Source: an uncultured Chloroflexota bacterium
GTDB taxonomy: Bacteria > Chloroflexota > Anaerolineae > Aggregatilineales > Phototrophicaceae
Length of the DNA stretch: 64,000 nucleotides
Direction of reading: 5' to 3'
NCBI GenBank assembly: GCA_937974245.1
Contig: CALJKV010000063.1
Span: 54,553-118,552, forward strand
How positions within the stretch are numbered: position 1 is the stretch's first letter; the number at the start of each line of letters is the position of its first letter. Both the position numbers and the translations under genes were made by a program. Positions 50,490-58,966 of this stretch are shown piece after piece. Below the pieces are notes generated by a model that saw only the letters and a list, made by a program, of their open reading frames with translations, had not been told where the DNA came from and made no database searches.

Positions 50490-50570
50490 ATTTGCTTCGA
50501 TAATGGATATGGCGAAGGGGCGAGTCAGTGTGGCTTGCCTCTGTTTTTGCCTGTTGAGATCAAAACCCAC

Positions 50571-53500
50571 TCAGCGATTGATCGCCGGCCATTCGCCGGT
50601 TTCGTCCAGGCGTTGGGCGGTGCTGGCTGGCAGCGTGAACACGAATACACTGCCACCGCCGGGGTTATCTTCCACCCAGATCGCTCCGCCGTGCGCCTCG
50701 ACCACCATACGGCAGAATGTGAGCCCGAGTCCCGTGCCCCGCCGTGCGCCGCGCCGCCCTTCAATCTGCACGTAGCGGTCAAAAATGCGTGACTTCTGGT
50801 TGTCAGGGATACCCGGCCCGGTGTCGTGGATCTCCACACGGATAAACCCCGCTGCACCCGGTGTCGCCGTCATGGAGGCGGTGATTGACACGACTCCTTC
50901 CGCCGGGGTGAACTTGAGTGCGTTATCCACCAGGTTTTGCAGCACACGCTCTACTTTATCGGAATCAACACCCAGAAGCGGCAGTGTATCCGGCACATCG
51001 GATGTCACAGTGACTTCCAGTTCATGCGCCATCGGACTGAGTTCCACACATACGCTGTCCACCAGTGTCGCCAGCTCCACTGGTTCAATCTCCAGGGTAA
51101 GCTGCCCGCTTTCCATCTTGGAAATGTCGAGCAGCGCATCCACCCGGCTCAGTAACTTGCGAATCGCACGCTGACTGGTATCAGCGGTAGACTGTACCAG
51201 CGGCTTCAACTGGCTATCCTCCGGCACAATGTCGCGCAGCATTTTAAGGCCGGTAGTGACAGCCGTCAGCGGGCTGCGCAGGTCATGGACGACCATCCGG
51301 GAGAAGTCCTCGCGCATCCGTGCCAGTTCCCGGTCACGGGATTCGTCATAAAACACCAGCAACGCTCCGATAGCCTCGCCGTTTTCGCTGTCTACCGGGA
51401 TAATCTGCCGCTCAACATACAATGCACCGTGTTCGCCTTCCAGCGTATACGATTTCGGCTCACCGCCGACCCGTTTGCCCGGCACTTGCAGTTCTTTGAG
51501 CAAATCGCGTACCTGTTCCGCCGACTCGAAGCCCATGCGCGCCACCAGTTCCAGTTCCGGGTGCGTGAGGAGGGTTTCCACCTGTTTATTGACGATCTGC
51601 CGTGCGTTGAGACCGAGCATTTCAACACGGGGGTTTGCCAGCACAATGTGCCCAACCTTACTCACCAGGATAATCGCTTCTTTCATCGCATTGAGAATGA
51701 CCTGCATCCGGTCACGCGCCTCGCGGACGCGCTCGAACAGCCGCGTATTGTCAATGGCGATGACCGTCTGGCTGGCAAGCTGGGCGATGAAGGTCACGTC
51801 ATCCTGGGTGAAATCCCCGATCAACTCGCTCTCAATCGTAATCGCCCCGACCACTTCACGGTTACGCAGGATTGGTACACTCACATGCGAATGGACTGTT
51901 GTAAGCATGGCGGGCGTGGAGTTTTGCAGCGGCAGGTTGTTGTAGAGAACCGGCTCCCCTGTGCGAAAGACCTCACCTGTAATCGTCTGGTTGATGCGTG
52001 TTGACGAAATTGTGAAGTTAGACGGATAGCCAGATTGAGCGACGACTCTGAGTTCGACAGTATCCTCGTCTTTGATAGCAACGAAGCCCATCACCGAATG
52101 CGTGCGTTCGATGGCGCGCGCCAGTACGAGGTTACAGATCATGTTGACATTCATGCTGGCGGTCAGCTGCCGCCCCAGTGCCGCCAGTGAATACATTTGC
52201 TCGGCGCGTTTTTCCAGCGCCTTATCGATGGTGGAGTGTATCTGGGCGTTCTTGATGGCCTGCGCCGCCTGCCCGGTGAACGTCCGCAGGATTTCGATAC
52301 TTTCCTCAGTAAAGGTCTGCGTCTGGTTAAAGTAAAAGATGAGCGTGCCGATACTGTTATCGCCCACTGCGAGTGGCAGTTCCAGCCAGGCCTTTTTGCC
52401 CTCGCGTTCTAACATGGAACGGTAGGGGGCCGCGCGGTCATCAAGGTCTATATCGTTGATAATGATGGGGCGTTGGTGGGGGTTGTGCAGCAGTGGGCCG
52501 GGTGCCGTCGCCACAAAGTAGTCACTCAGCCCGGCGACACGGCTAAGGAGCAGCATAGTGCGCTTTTCATCGCGGTAGAGGTAAACCGCTATCGCCGTCC
52601 CATCGGAGATGACCGAACCCGACGAAAGAATCGTATCCAGCACCTCGTCCGGCGAGAGTGTTTCCGTTAACAGCGAGGCGATTCGGTTAAGGATAGTAAG
52701 CTGGTTGGCGCGGGCGGTTTGCTGCGCGTAAAGCTGGGCATTGTCAATCGCGATACTGGCAGTCGCCCCCACCACCGCTAAGAGCCGCCGGTCATCCGGG
52801 CCAAAGTGCTGCTGCGGGTCGCCGGAAGTCACCACCATCGCACCCAGCAGACGCCCGCCAGCCTGCAGCGGAACACCCAACCACGAATAGATCGTATTGG
52901 CAGGCGGCATAACCGCCAGACGTTCGGCCTCGGTCTGGACATCATGAGCGATGAGCAGCGGTTGGCCGGTCTGGAGCAGATGGTCGAGCAGCGTCTTCTT
53001 CTGGCTTCCCTCGTGCTCAACGGGTTTTCCCGCTTCGATATACAGTGGATATGTTAGCTCCCCATGCTCGCGGTCATACAGAGCAACCATAAAGTGCTGA
53101 ACCTGTAATAGTTGCGCCACCTGGTCATAGATCGTATTGAGAATCACCGTGAGGTTCAGGTTGGATTGTAACGCCTGACTGACGGCACTCAGAACACGCT
53201 GTTCCTCGACCTGTTTATGCAGGCGGTACTGCGCCCGGCTCGCCCCGTACAGTACGCGGCTGACCAGTACCGCGCCAATCGCGTAGATGATGATCGTGGT
53301 CGGGGAAAGGTCAATCAGCAGCGCCCCCAGGATAGCGAAGGGAATCGGCAGCACCAGAATAGCGAAGATCAACCCGGCGTCACGTGCCAGGATCATCTGC
53401 ACCGAGCGGCCATCGCTGTAGCTTTCGAGCAGGAAGATTGCGAGGTAGATGATGCTGTACGCCAGGCTGAAAATCAGTAGTGGCAGCAGCGAGTTATGCA

Positions 53501-53948
53501 GGGGTGAGGTCAGCGGGGTGACACCGCTCGCCCATACATAGAGCTGCCCGGCAACCAGGAAACTCAATGTCACACGGGCACTGATGACGACGACACTCTG
53601 CGCAGTGCGGGTCGTGATGCGCCGCCGCAGCAGGGTCGTATCGCTGCGGATAACCAGTAACACGCCACCGACCAATCCGCCCAGGAAGATCGCCCACATC
53701 ATCAGCGGATATGCTACCGGAGGCAGCGACAAGAACGCCACAATGCCTGCCGCATGAGCCGCGCTCAGTTCGCCCTCGGCCAGCAGCAAGCCGTAATAGA
53801 GCAAAAAGGCCGTCAGTCCACCGTGGATCAGGGCTTGAATCGAATAATCGGTGAAAGCCGCGCCATCCGGCAGATTAAGCGCCAGGGTTACGAGCGTCAC
53901 CAGACCGAGCAGCCAGATAATCAGCGTGTTAAAAAGGGATCGTTTCAT
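50571..53948 (-). CDS. Multi-GAF sensor histidine kinase
   Basis: 1125 residues. N-terminal membrane part of about seven helices (residues 8-230); three GAF domains (about 255-400, 420-570, 590-765; e.g. LLAVVGATASIAIDNAQLYA, FTGQAAQAIKNAQIH, LASQTVIAIDNTRLF); a PAS-like segment with MKEAIILVSKVGHIVLANP; then the kinase core: H-box MVVHDLRSPLTAVTTGLKML with phospho-acceptor His888, N-box RVLQNLVDNALKFTPAEG, G1 DTGPGIPD, G2 GTGLGLTFCRMV. No receiver domain and no adjacent response regulator, so it is an orphan kinase. An FNR-type box lies just upstream, hinting at oxygen-linked expression. Confidence 0.93.
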   Translation of the reverse strand: MKRSLFNTLIIWLLGLVTLVTLALNLPDGAAFTDYSIQALIHGGLTAFLLYYGLLLAEGELSAAHAAGIVAFLSLPPVAYPLMMWAIFLGGLVGGVLLVIRSDTTLLRRRITTRTAQSVVVISARVTLSFLVAGQLYVWASGVTPLTSPLHNSLLPLLIFSLAYSIIYLAIFLLESYSDGRSVQMILARDAGLIFAILVLPIPFAILGALLIDLSPTTIIIYAIGAVLVSRVLYGASRAQYRLHKQVEEQRVLSAVSQALQSNLNLTVILNTIYDQVAQLLQVQHFMVALYDREHGELTYPLYIEAGKPVEHEGSQKKTLLDHLLQTGQPLLIAHDVQTEAERLAVMPPANTIYSWLGVPLQAGGRLLGAMVVTSGDPQQHFGPDDRRLLAVVGATASIAIDNAQLYAQQTARANQLTILNRIASLLTETLSPDEVLDTILSSGSVISDGTAIAVYLYRDEKRTMLLLSRVAGLSDYFVATAPGPLLHNPHQRPIIINDIDLDDRAAPYRSMLEREGKKAWLELPLAVGDNSIGTLIFYFNQTQTFTEESIEILRTFTGQAAQAIKNAQIHSTIDKALEKRAEQMYSLAALGRQLTASMNVNMICNLVLARAIERTHSVMGFVAIKDEDTVELRVVAQSGYPSNFTISSTRINQTITGEVFRTGEPVLYNNLPLQNSTPAMLTTVHSHVSVPILRNREVVGAITIESELIGDFTQDDVTFIAQLASQTVIAIDNTRLFERVREARDRMQVILNAMKEAIILVSKVGHIVLANPRVEMLGLNARQIVNKQVETLLTHPELELVARMGFESAEQVRDLLKELQVPGKRVGGEPKSYTLEGEHGALYVERQIIPVDSENGEAIGALLVFYDESRDRELARMREDFSRMVVHDLRSPLTAVTTGLKMLRDIVPEDSQLKPLVQSTADTSQRAIRKLLSRVDALLDISKMESGQLTLEIEPVELATLVDSVCVELSPMAHELEVTVTSDVPDTLPLLGVDSDKVERVLQNLVDNALKFTPAEGVVSITASMTATPGAAGFIRVEIHDTGPGIPDNQKSRIFDRYVQIEGRRGARRGTGLGLTFCRMVVEAHGGAIWVEDNPGGGSVFVFTLPASTAQRLDETGEWPAINR

Positions 53949-53965
53949 CAGGATCGTATCTTTAG

Positions 53966-53979
53966 TTGATCTATATCAA
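53966..53979. promoter_or_regulatory. FNR-type box before the histidine kinase gene
   Basis: TTGAT-CTAT-ATCAA, an exact FNR/ANR consensus dyad (TTGAT-N4-ATCAA), extended to AGTTGA-TCTATA-TCAACT at 53964-53981. It ends 17 bp before the kinase ATG, so binding there would most likely repress, unless the start lies further downstream. Confidence 0.6.
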
Positions 53980-54154
53980 CTGTTAGTGTACATCAGATAA
54001 TCCTGGATGCGACATGACAACCCGTTAGTATTTCGTTTGGCGCGGTCGAAAAGGGCTTTAAGACTACCCTCAAACAACTTTGGGTGCTGTTGAGTTTCTA
54101 TTGAACAAAGAGAGGAGAATACAGTCAGGACTGATGTGATTCGGGCCATTTTCT

Positions 54155-54182
54155 GTAGGGTCGAGATGTGCTCGACCCTGTA
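54155..54182. repeat. Small palindromic repeat (GTAGGG family)
   Basis: GTAGGGTCGAG-ATGTG-CTCGACCCTGTA: 10-bp stem with GTAGGG end, in the gap between the kinase and the lipoprotein gene. Confidence 0.6.
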
Positions 54183-54208
54183 TTCGGTCAACTATGCAAC
54201 TTCTGATC

Positions 54209-54667
54209 CTATTCGATGATCACAATGCGTGCCTGGGGTAAGCCCGTTTCGTCCTGGATAATAAGGGTGGATCCAGGAGTCCACAAAGCTTCACTCGATC
54301 CCCAGTACAACGCTCCTGGCGTGTTATCCCCTGCACGCGAAAAGATATGGAGGGAAGAACCTCCAAAAAGTCGGAGTTCCGGGAAGGTGAATGTCTGGTC
54401 GTCTGGCCCCATAATCTGCCATCCGGTCAAATTCAGAAGAGGGCCGCGATTCTCGATTAAAACGCCTTCTGTTGTGATGTCACCTGTTCCGTCAACGGTG
54501 ATAATCAAGATTGACTGCAAGGGTAACGGCGTCGATTCAGGGAGGGGGGTAACAGTTTTCACGACTTCCCCTGAATCTCCACAGGCGGTAAGGACTACTA
54601 CGGCGCTCATGATCAGTAGGAATGACATTAGCTTATGCAATGGGTATATCTCCTCTACGTGGTACAT
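54209..54667 (-). CDS. Lamin-tail-domain lipoprotein (short paralogue)
   Basis: 152 residues: signal peptide with lipobox (SFLLIMSAVVVLTACGDSGE, Cys about residue 29), a short Pro/Thr linker, then a lamin-tail-like (LTD) beta domain: GVLIENRGPLLNLTGWQIMG, QTFTFPELRLFGGSSLHIFS, and TPGALYWGSSEALWTPGSTL. Predicted surface lipoprotein; role unknown. The LTD is about two-thirds identical to that of the next gene upstream, so the pair arose by duplication. Lower G+C than average. Confidence 0.8.
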   Translation of the reverse strand: MYHVEEIYPLHKLMSFLLIMSAVVVLTACGDSGEVVKTVTPLPESTPLPLQSILIITVDGTGDITTEGVLIENRGPLLNLTGWQIMGPDDQTFTFPELRLFGGSSLHIFSRAGDNTPGALYWGSSEALWTPGSTLIIQDETGLPQARIVIIE

Positions 54668-54720
54668 TCAGTACCGCAATATTGTACGTTAACCGCGCTC
54701 GAAAGAGTTCAGCGCGGAGT

Positions 54721-54785
54721 GTGACCATCTACTGGCGAAACCGTTCACCCCAAACTTCTGTTGAAAGTTCCATACGTTTCTGACG
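54721..54785 (-). pseudogene. Decayed fragment of the larger lamin-tail lipoprotein
   Basis: On the minus strand it reads RQKRMELSTEVWGERFRQ and then stop, matching NLERMGFSTEVSGWTVPPVD within the intact gene (DNA similarity to about 55190-55242). It lies between the two lipoprotein genes, showing that a larger copy was duplicated and then eroded or partly deleted. Confidence 0.7.
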
Positions 54786-55805
54786 TTATTGGCCGACGAC
54801 AATGCGTCCTTGGGGCCAACCTGTTTCATCCTGGATAATGAGAGTGGATCCAGGAGGCCACAAAGTTTCACTTGATCCCCAGTACAAAACCCCTGGTGTA
54901 GTATCCCCTGCACGCGAAAAGATACGGACGGCAGAACCTCGATTAAGCTGATATTCTGGAAAGGTGAAAGTCTTCCCGGCAGGTTCCAGAATTTGCCAAC
55001 CAGCTAAATCAAGGAGAAAACCCTGGTTCTCGATCAGAATAACTTCCGAATTAATGTCGCCAGCACCTTCAATGGTGATGTTCAGGTTAGCAGCGGCGCG
55101 AATCTGTGGTGCTCCGACGAGAGCCGGCGTGGGCTGTAAGGGTAACGAGGTTGCTTCGGGGGTGGCGGTGGTAAGTACAGAATAGCCATCTACTGGCGGA
55201 ACTGTCCACCCAGAAACTTCGGTTGAAAATCCCATACGTTCGAGATTAGTCGCAACAGCTTTAATCCAGGCCATCCACAGGGGAGCGCCCTCTTCATGAG
55301 TATAGCAGTTGCCGATAGTGCTTGGATCGTAGATCACCTCGATATTTAGTGCCAGAGGAGGCAGCCCGTTGTCTGAGAAAGTCATCTCCCATGTGATGGA
55401 CGCTGTGGCTACGCCATAACAACGTATTGAGGATGCAAAAGCGCCATACCCGTCCCGATAGCTCTTCATCACACCGGCAAAACTCCCCTGAATGACCAGC
55501 GTGGCGTCACACGCCTCTCCCGGATCAACCACTGCAAATCTGTTAGCGGCAAGCGCCTGAGCGGGATACTCCAGGGCGGTTTCGGCCATGATGCCACGCA
55601 GCTCAACCTGTGAGACATCCAGACATATCGTGTGTACCGTTTGCGCCATCAGGCTTCGATAATCTCGTAGGGCTGGAGGGGTAGGCGATGGGATAACAGT
55701 GGGTAAGGAAGTAGCTGAAAGGGGGATAGACCGGGATGTTGAGCCGCAACCGGCCAGGGTGACTACCACCCAGATCAGCGCTGTCAATGCACGAATCTTC
55801 GTCAT
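54786..55805 (-). CDS. Lamin-tail-domain lipoprotein (long paralogue)
   Basis: 339 residues: signal peptide and lipobox (TALIWVVVTLAGCGSTSRS, Cys20), a middle domain of about 190 residues without recognised family (CLDVSQVELRGIMAETALEY ... IRCYGVATASITWEMTFS), and a C-terminal LTD (VILIENQGFLLDLAGWQILE ... TFTFPEYQLNRGSAVRIFSR). Probably a surface lipoprotein. It reads from a good promoter (55930-55957). Confidence 0.8.
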   Translation of the reverse strand: MTKIRALTALIWVVVTLAGCGSTSRSIPLSATSLPTVIPSPTPPALRDYRSLMAQTVHTICLDVSQVELRGIMAETALEYPAQALAANRFAVVDPGEACDATLVIQGSFAGVMKSYRDGYGAFASSIRCYGVATASITWEMTFSDNGLPPLALNIEVIYDPSTIGNCYTHEEGAPLWMAWIKAVATNLERMGFSTEVSGWTVPPVDGYSVLTTATPEATSLPLQPTPALVGAPQIRAAANLNITIEGAGDINSEVILIENQGFLLDLAGWQILEPAGKTFTFPEYQLNRGSAVRIFSRAGDTTPGVLYWGSSETLWPPGSTLIIQDETGWPQGRIVVGQ

Positions 55806-55929
55806 AACCGTTTGCTCCTCGCATCGGTTGCAGTGAACCGTTCACGGAGAAACAAATCGCAGTTGAATATTGAGCTGGTTTCGGTGCCGTCTAATGTTCT
55901 TCTGTAGAGATTATGTTTCTATATAAGCT

Positions 55930-55957
55930 ATTATGATCTCCTCCTGACCAGTGTCAA
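55930..55957 (-). promoter_or_regulatory. Promoter of the long lipoprotein gene
   Basis: Minus strand TTGACA (55952-55957), 16-bp spacer, CATAAT (55930-55935). The spacer contains AGGAGGAGA. About 120 bp upstream of the ATG. Confidence 0.65.
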
Positions 55958-56089
55958 TAGAACCGCGTTTTCTGGGTGCATTTCAATATCCGGGCGTTGT
56001 CTCGGGCAATCCGTGCCAAGTATTTTGTCGCGCAGTGAGACGGATGTGCCGCATTTTACCGCCATGAAATGGTGTTCAGGGCAGGCAAT

Positions 56090-56337
56090 CAGGGGAGAAG
56101 GCAGGGTGTTTTTGCTACAAAACGGATTTGTGCTGCAAGTGCTGCGATTGCCGCAATCCTCCCGTGAGTGGTGGTGTTGCCGTGCTGCAAAAGGCGTAAT
56201 CCTGCCGCAAAAATGGCGAGAAACCGGATTCTGAGAGGTGGGTGTGGTGGTGGGTTGATGGTATCAGCATAGCACCAGGGTAGCACAAAATGGGTTATCA
56301 ATGGTGACTATTTGTTAGAACATTTGTTCAGATTTGA
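56090..56337 (-). repeat. Dispersed 250-300 bp repeat, copy 2
   Basis: Reverse-orientation relative of 34968-35260; shared blocks CTGAACAAATGTT (56322-56334), TCACCATT, and CTCACGGGAGG-TTGCGGCAATCGC-GCA-TTGCAGC (about 56132-56172). No convincing open frame. It occupies the centre of the 670-bp gene-free interval 55806-56475; the rest (55958-56089, 56338-56475) shows nothing recognisable. Confidence 0.6.
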
Positions 56338-56475
56338 AAGGGCCGAGTGGAAAGTAAAGGCAGGCATGAGGCTTGAGTATGGGATTGGTATGTGGTCATT
56401 GTTGTCATCACGCCGCCAATAATCTGAAATGCACCCGCGTTTTCTCATGGCAAGGCGCTTAATGTTTGGGACATA

Positions 56476-57159
56476 TCACGGTTTGCGCCACACCAGCGAA
56501 TAGCGCCACAGCAGATGCCGCCGCACCTGCGCCCCCGGCAGGCCTGCCGCCGCCGCCCGCACCTGTCCTAATGTAAGATACGAGTCGTGCTGGCCGTGCG
56601 CTGCCCACGCTTCCTGTGCTTCGTGAGAAGGACGCTGCCACCCGGTTTTGAGCAGGCGCGTCAACCGACTGGCGGGAATACCCGCCGCGCCCCAGATGTA
56701 ATCCAGCGCCGTATGCGCCTGGTAGAGATCGAGCACCAGCAGCATCCCGCCCGGTTTGAGCGTATCTTTTACCTTGCGCAGTACCGGCTCCAGGGGGATA
56801 TGGTGCAGGGTGGCAATCGCGGCGACACAGTCGAACGCCTCCGCCGGGACTTCCCATTCGAGGATGTCGCCCTGGCGGTATTCGATGTTGGGGTATGCTG
56901 CTGAAGCATCAGAGGCAAGGCGAATCATCTCATTGGAAAGGTCGAGTGCAACAACCTGCCGGGCACGATCTGCCAGCAGCCGGGCAAATGCTCCTCTTCC
57001 ACAGCCGATTTCCAGGGCGGTATCCAGGCGCGGGGGGAGCTGCCGCAGTAAAAACGGATGATAGTGGCTGTTGTGGCTCCAGCCATCTGCATCCAGGTGA
57101 GCCAGCCGGTCAAAATCGGCGCGGATTGTCTCCATCGGTACATCCGACATATCGTTCAT
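56476..57159 (-). CDS. Class I SAM-dependent methyltransferase
   Basis: 227 residues of the UbiE/Methyltransf_11 type. Motif I ALEIGCGRGAFARLLADRA, motif II VVALDLSNEMIRLASD, post-I YRQGDILEWEVPAEAFDCVA, and motif III-like LKPGGMLLVLDLYQ are all present. The substrate cannot be told. Its ATG overlaps the stop of the upstream membrane protein gene by one base (ATGA), so the two are coupled. Confidence 0.88.
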   Translation of the reverse strand: MNDMSDVPMETIRADFDRLAHLDADGWSHNSHYHPFLLRQLPPRLDTALEIGCGRGAFARLLADRARQVVALDLSNEMIRLASDASAAYPNIEYRQGDILEWEVPAEAFDCVAAIATLHHIPLEPVLRKVKDTLKPGGMLLVLDLYQAHTALDYIWGAAGIPASRLTRLLKTGWQRPSHEAQEAWAAHGQHDSYLTLGQVRAAAAGLPGAQVRRHLLWRYSLVWRKP

Positions 57160-57899
57160 CAGGAGTACACTCCACTCTGTCGAATCCGAAATGTAGACGA
57201 GTCTTCCAGAGAATCGCGCCTGAGGTGATATTTCAGCAGGGCATAGAAAAACACCACCGAACTGAGTGTCTCCACAAATGATTCGAGACCGTTCAACGCG
57301 GCCATAAGGAGCGCCGTCTGCTGACTGACTTCGATATATCGGTTGTCCTGAATGAATAGCGCGGATGCCAAGTCAATGCCAAATGACCCGACCACAAACA
57401 GGACGCCACCCAGGATGAACAGCACCAAGGTCTGCCGATTTAGGCGCAGCAGAAAAGGCAGATAGAGCACCAGCAGCACCAGCCCGAACAACCCGGCAAA
57501 TAACACTGATGTATACCAGTACCAGTTATCGCGGAAATAGTCAATCTGGCTGATCCAGGTGCGGAATACAGCAAAAAACACTTCATTGCCATTGGTGAGT
57601 TTTTCCAGTGCCAGCAGCAGGAACACGACGAACAACCCGGCCCAATAAACAACCACCACCCCACGCCGCATCCCGGCAATCCGTATACTGATGAGCGCAC
57701 ACACAATGAGCAAAGTCGCGTTATACAACGTAAGTATTGTGCTGGAAAGCCCGATTGCGCCCAACTGGTTTTTGTATGTGTCAATATCGGTACCAGGGAC
57801 AAAAATCGTGTAGGACAGGACGGTACTCACCAGCGCGAAAGCCAGGGCGATAAGGGCCAGGAAGCCGGCATAGCGGGCAGGAGTGAGTCGGTTGAACAT
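57159..57899 (-). CDS. Membrane protein of unknown function
   Basis: 246 residues, about six to seven hydrophobic segments: AGFLALIALAFALVSTVLSY, IGLSSTILTLYNATLLIVCA, VVVVYWAGLFVVFLLLALEK, and further helices to LESFVETLSSVVFFYALLKY. Extracytoplasmic loop NEVFFAVFRTWISQIDYFRD. Start chosen at 57899 (GAAAGG ribosome site 8 bp upstream). No family recognised with confidence. Coupled to the methyltransferase gene. Confidence 0.7.
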   Translation of the reverse strand: MFNRLTPARYAGFLALIALAFALVSTVLSYTIFVPGTDIDTYKNQLGAIGLSSTILTLYNATLLIVCALISIRIAGMRRGVVVVYWAGLFVVFLLLALEKLTNGNEVFFAVFRTWISQIDYFRDNWYWYTSVLFAGLFGLVLLVLYLPFLLRLNRQTLVLFILGGVLFVVGSFGIDLASALFIQDNRYIEVSQQTALLMAALNGLESFVETLSSVVFFYALLKYHLRRDSLEDSSTFRIRQSGVYS

Positions 57900-58064
57900 T
57901 TGGTGAACCTTTCGGGGAAATGGCGGATAACTTCTGTGCATTGTAAGCAGCGGGGGCTAACATAGGACTAACCCGACAGGGAGCTTGGACGCGAAAAGCA
58001 CGCTGGCGTTTGCTTTTTAAGACGGCCAGCAGACGACCTGCTGTTCACCGCACCCGGCGAGAAA

Positions 58065-58676
58065 TCAGGGGCGAATCAACGACAGGACATGCTCCAATCG
58101 TTTGAGGTCGTGAGAGAGTTGGCGAGCGATTTCCCGGCCACAACTGACCAGAAACGGGTAATGTTCGTTCTCCTGGTATGCCCACCAGCGGGCATACTGG
58201 ATGGCTGCCGCCAGCAAGTCCACCGACGGAACTTCCGCTGCACCCAGAACCAGTGGGAAGAAGTCAAAACGCTGGGTGAATTTGCGCACCTCGTCGTTGG
58301 TACACAGTTCGACTTCCGAAAGACTCATCGGGGGGCGCGGGGGCAGGCTGTGGACATAGGTGTCGTGCGCGGTGTATTGGTAGCCGACATTCAGCACACT
58401 GATTTCCATCGGCACCATGCGGTTCTCGCGCTGGTCACGCAGTACGTTGCTGTTGACGCTTTCGGCCATCACCAGTTCGTTCACCAGGAGGTCGTCCTTG
58501 ATTTCGACGGCATAGATCAGGCCGATAACCTGCACAGCGTCATCATTGGTGATTGGCACTTTGACGAACGCGCCGAAGTTATGTTCATTATTCACGCGGT
58601 TGCTCTGGGTGCCGCAGGTAAACCCGCGTGTACTGGCCCGCAGCACCCGCCCAACCATGTATTTTTGTGCCACCAT
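58065..58676 (-). CDS. Stand-alone HAS-barrel-like protein next to NurA
   Basis: 203 residues. The first 110 residues look like the HAS barrel (PF09378) that forms the N-terminus of HerA: YMVGRVLRASTRGFTCGTQS, FGAFVKVPI, VIGLIYAVEIKDDLLVNELV, and RMVPMEISVLNVGYQY. The C-terminal 90 residues are helical (LLAAAIQYARWWAYQENEHY) with no ATPase motif. HerA-NurA is a DNA-end resection pair; here the barrel is a separate small protein one gene from nurA. A HerA ATPase is not in the window. Start ATG at 58676; 58658 is also possible. Confidence 0.6.
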   Translation of the reverse strand: MVAQKYMVGRVLRASTRGFTCGTQSNRVNNEHNFGAFVKVPITNDDAVQVIGLIYAVEIKDDLLVNELVMAESVNSNVLRDQRENRMVPMEISVLNVGYQYTAHDTYVHSLPPRPPMSLSEVELCTNDEVRKFTQRFDFFPLVLGAAEVPSVDLLAAAIQYARWWAYQENEHYPFLVSCGREIARQLSHDLKRLEHVLSLIRP

Positions 58677-58719
58677 GTAATGTCTCCTTTCACTGTTGGC
58701 TACTTGCCGCTGGCAGTTA

Positions 58720-58751
58720 GCTGATTAGCGTCTTAGCTGGTTAGCGTCTTA
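58720..58751. repeat. Tandem 16-bp repeat
   Basis: GCTGATTAGCGTCTTA followed directly by GCTGGTTAGCGTCTTA, one mismatch. Upstream of the HAS-barrel gene. Confidence 0.6.
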
Positions 58752-58872
58752 GGAATTTGGGTTAACCGGCTATTAACCTGCCTGCCCTTAAGACTCAGGA
58801 CTTTTTACTCGGTACTTTCAACTTAGGGGCACGATGATGCGCTAATGCAAATTAGCCCGGTGATTACCATTC

Positions 58873-58923
58873 GTAGGGACGCCCTTCTGGGCGTCCACCG
58901 GACAGGCAGAAGCCTGTCCCTAC
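58873..58923. repeat. Two-stem palindromic repeat (GTAGGG family, reference copy)
   Basis: GTAGGGACGCCC-TTCT-GGGCGTCC, then ACC, then GGACAGGC-AGAA-GCCTGTCCCTAC. Same modules as the coding insertion at 30997-31055. Located between the nurA stop and the HAS-barrel gene; the flanks repeat an AAGACTCAGCAC-like string also found at 20020-20050. Confidence 0.8.
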
Positions 58924-58966
58924 ACGTCTCTCCATCAAGACTCAGCACAAAAGACTCAGGGCTGCC

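Noticed and set aside
54689..54913. 74-codon frame between the lipoprotein genes
   Set aside because: Out-of-frame with respect to the lipoprotein similarity; the real signal there is the 65-bp decayed fragment.
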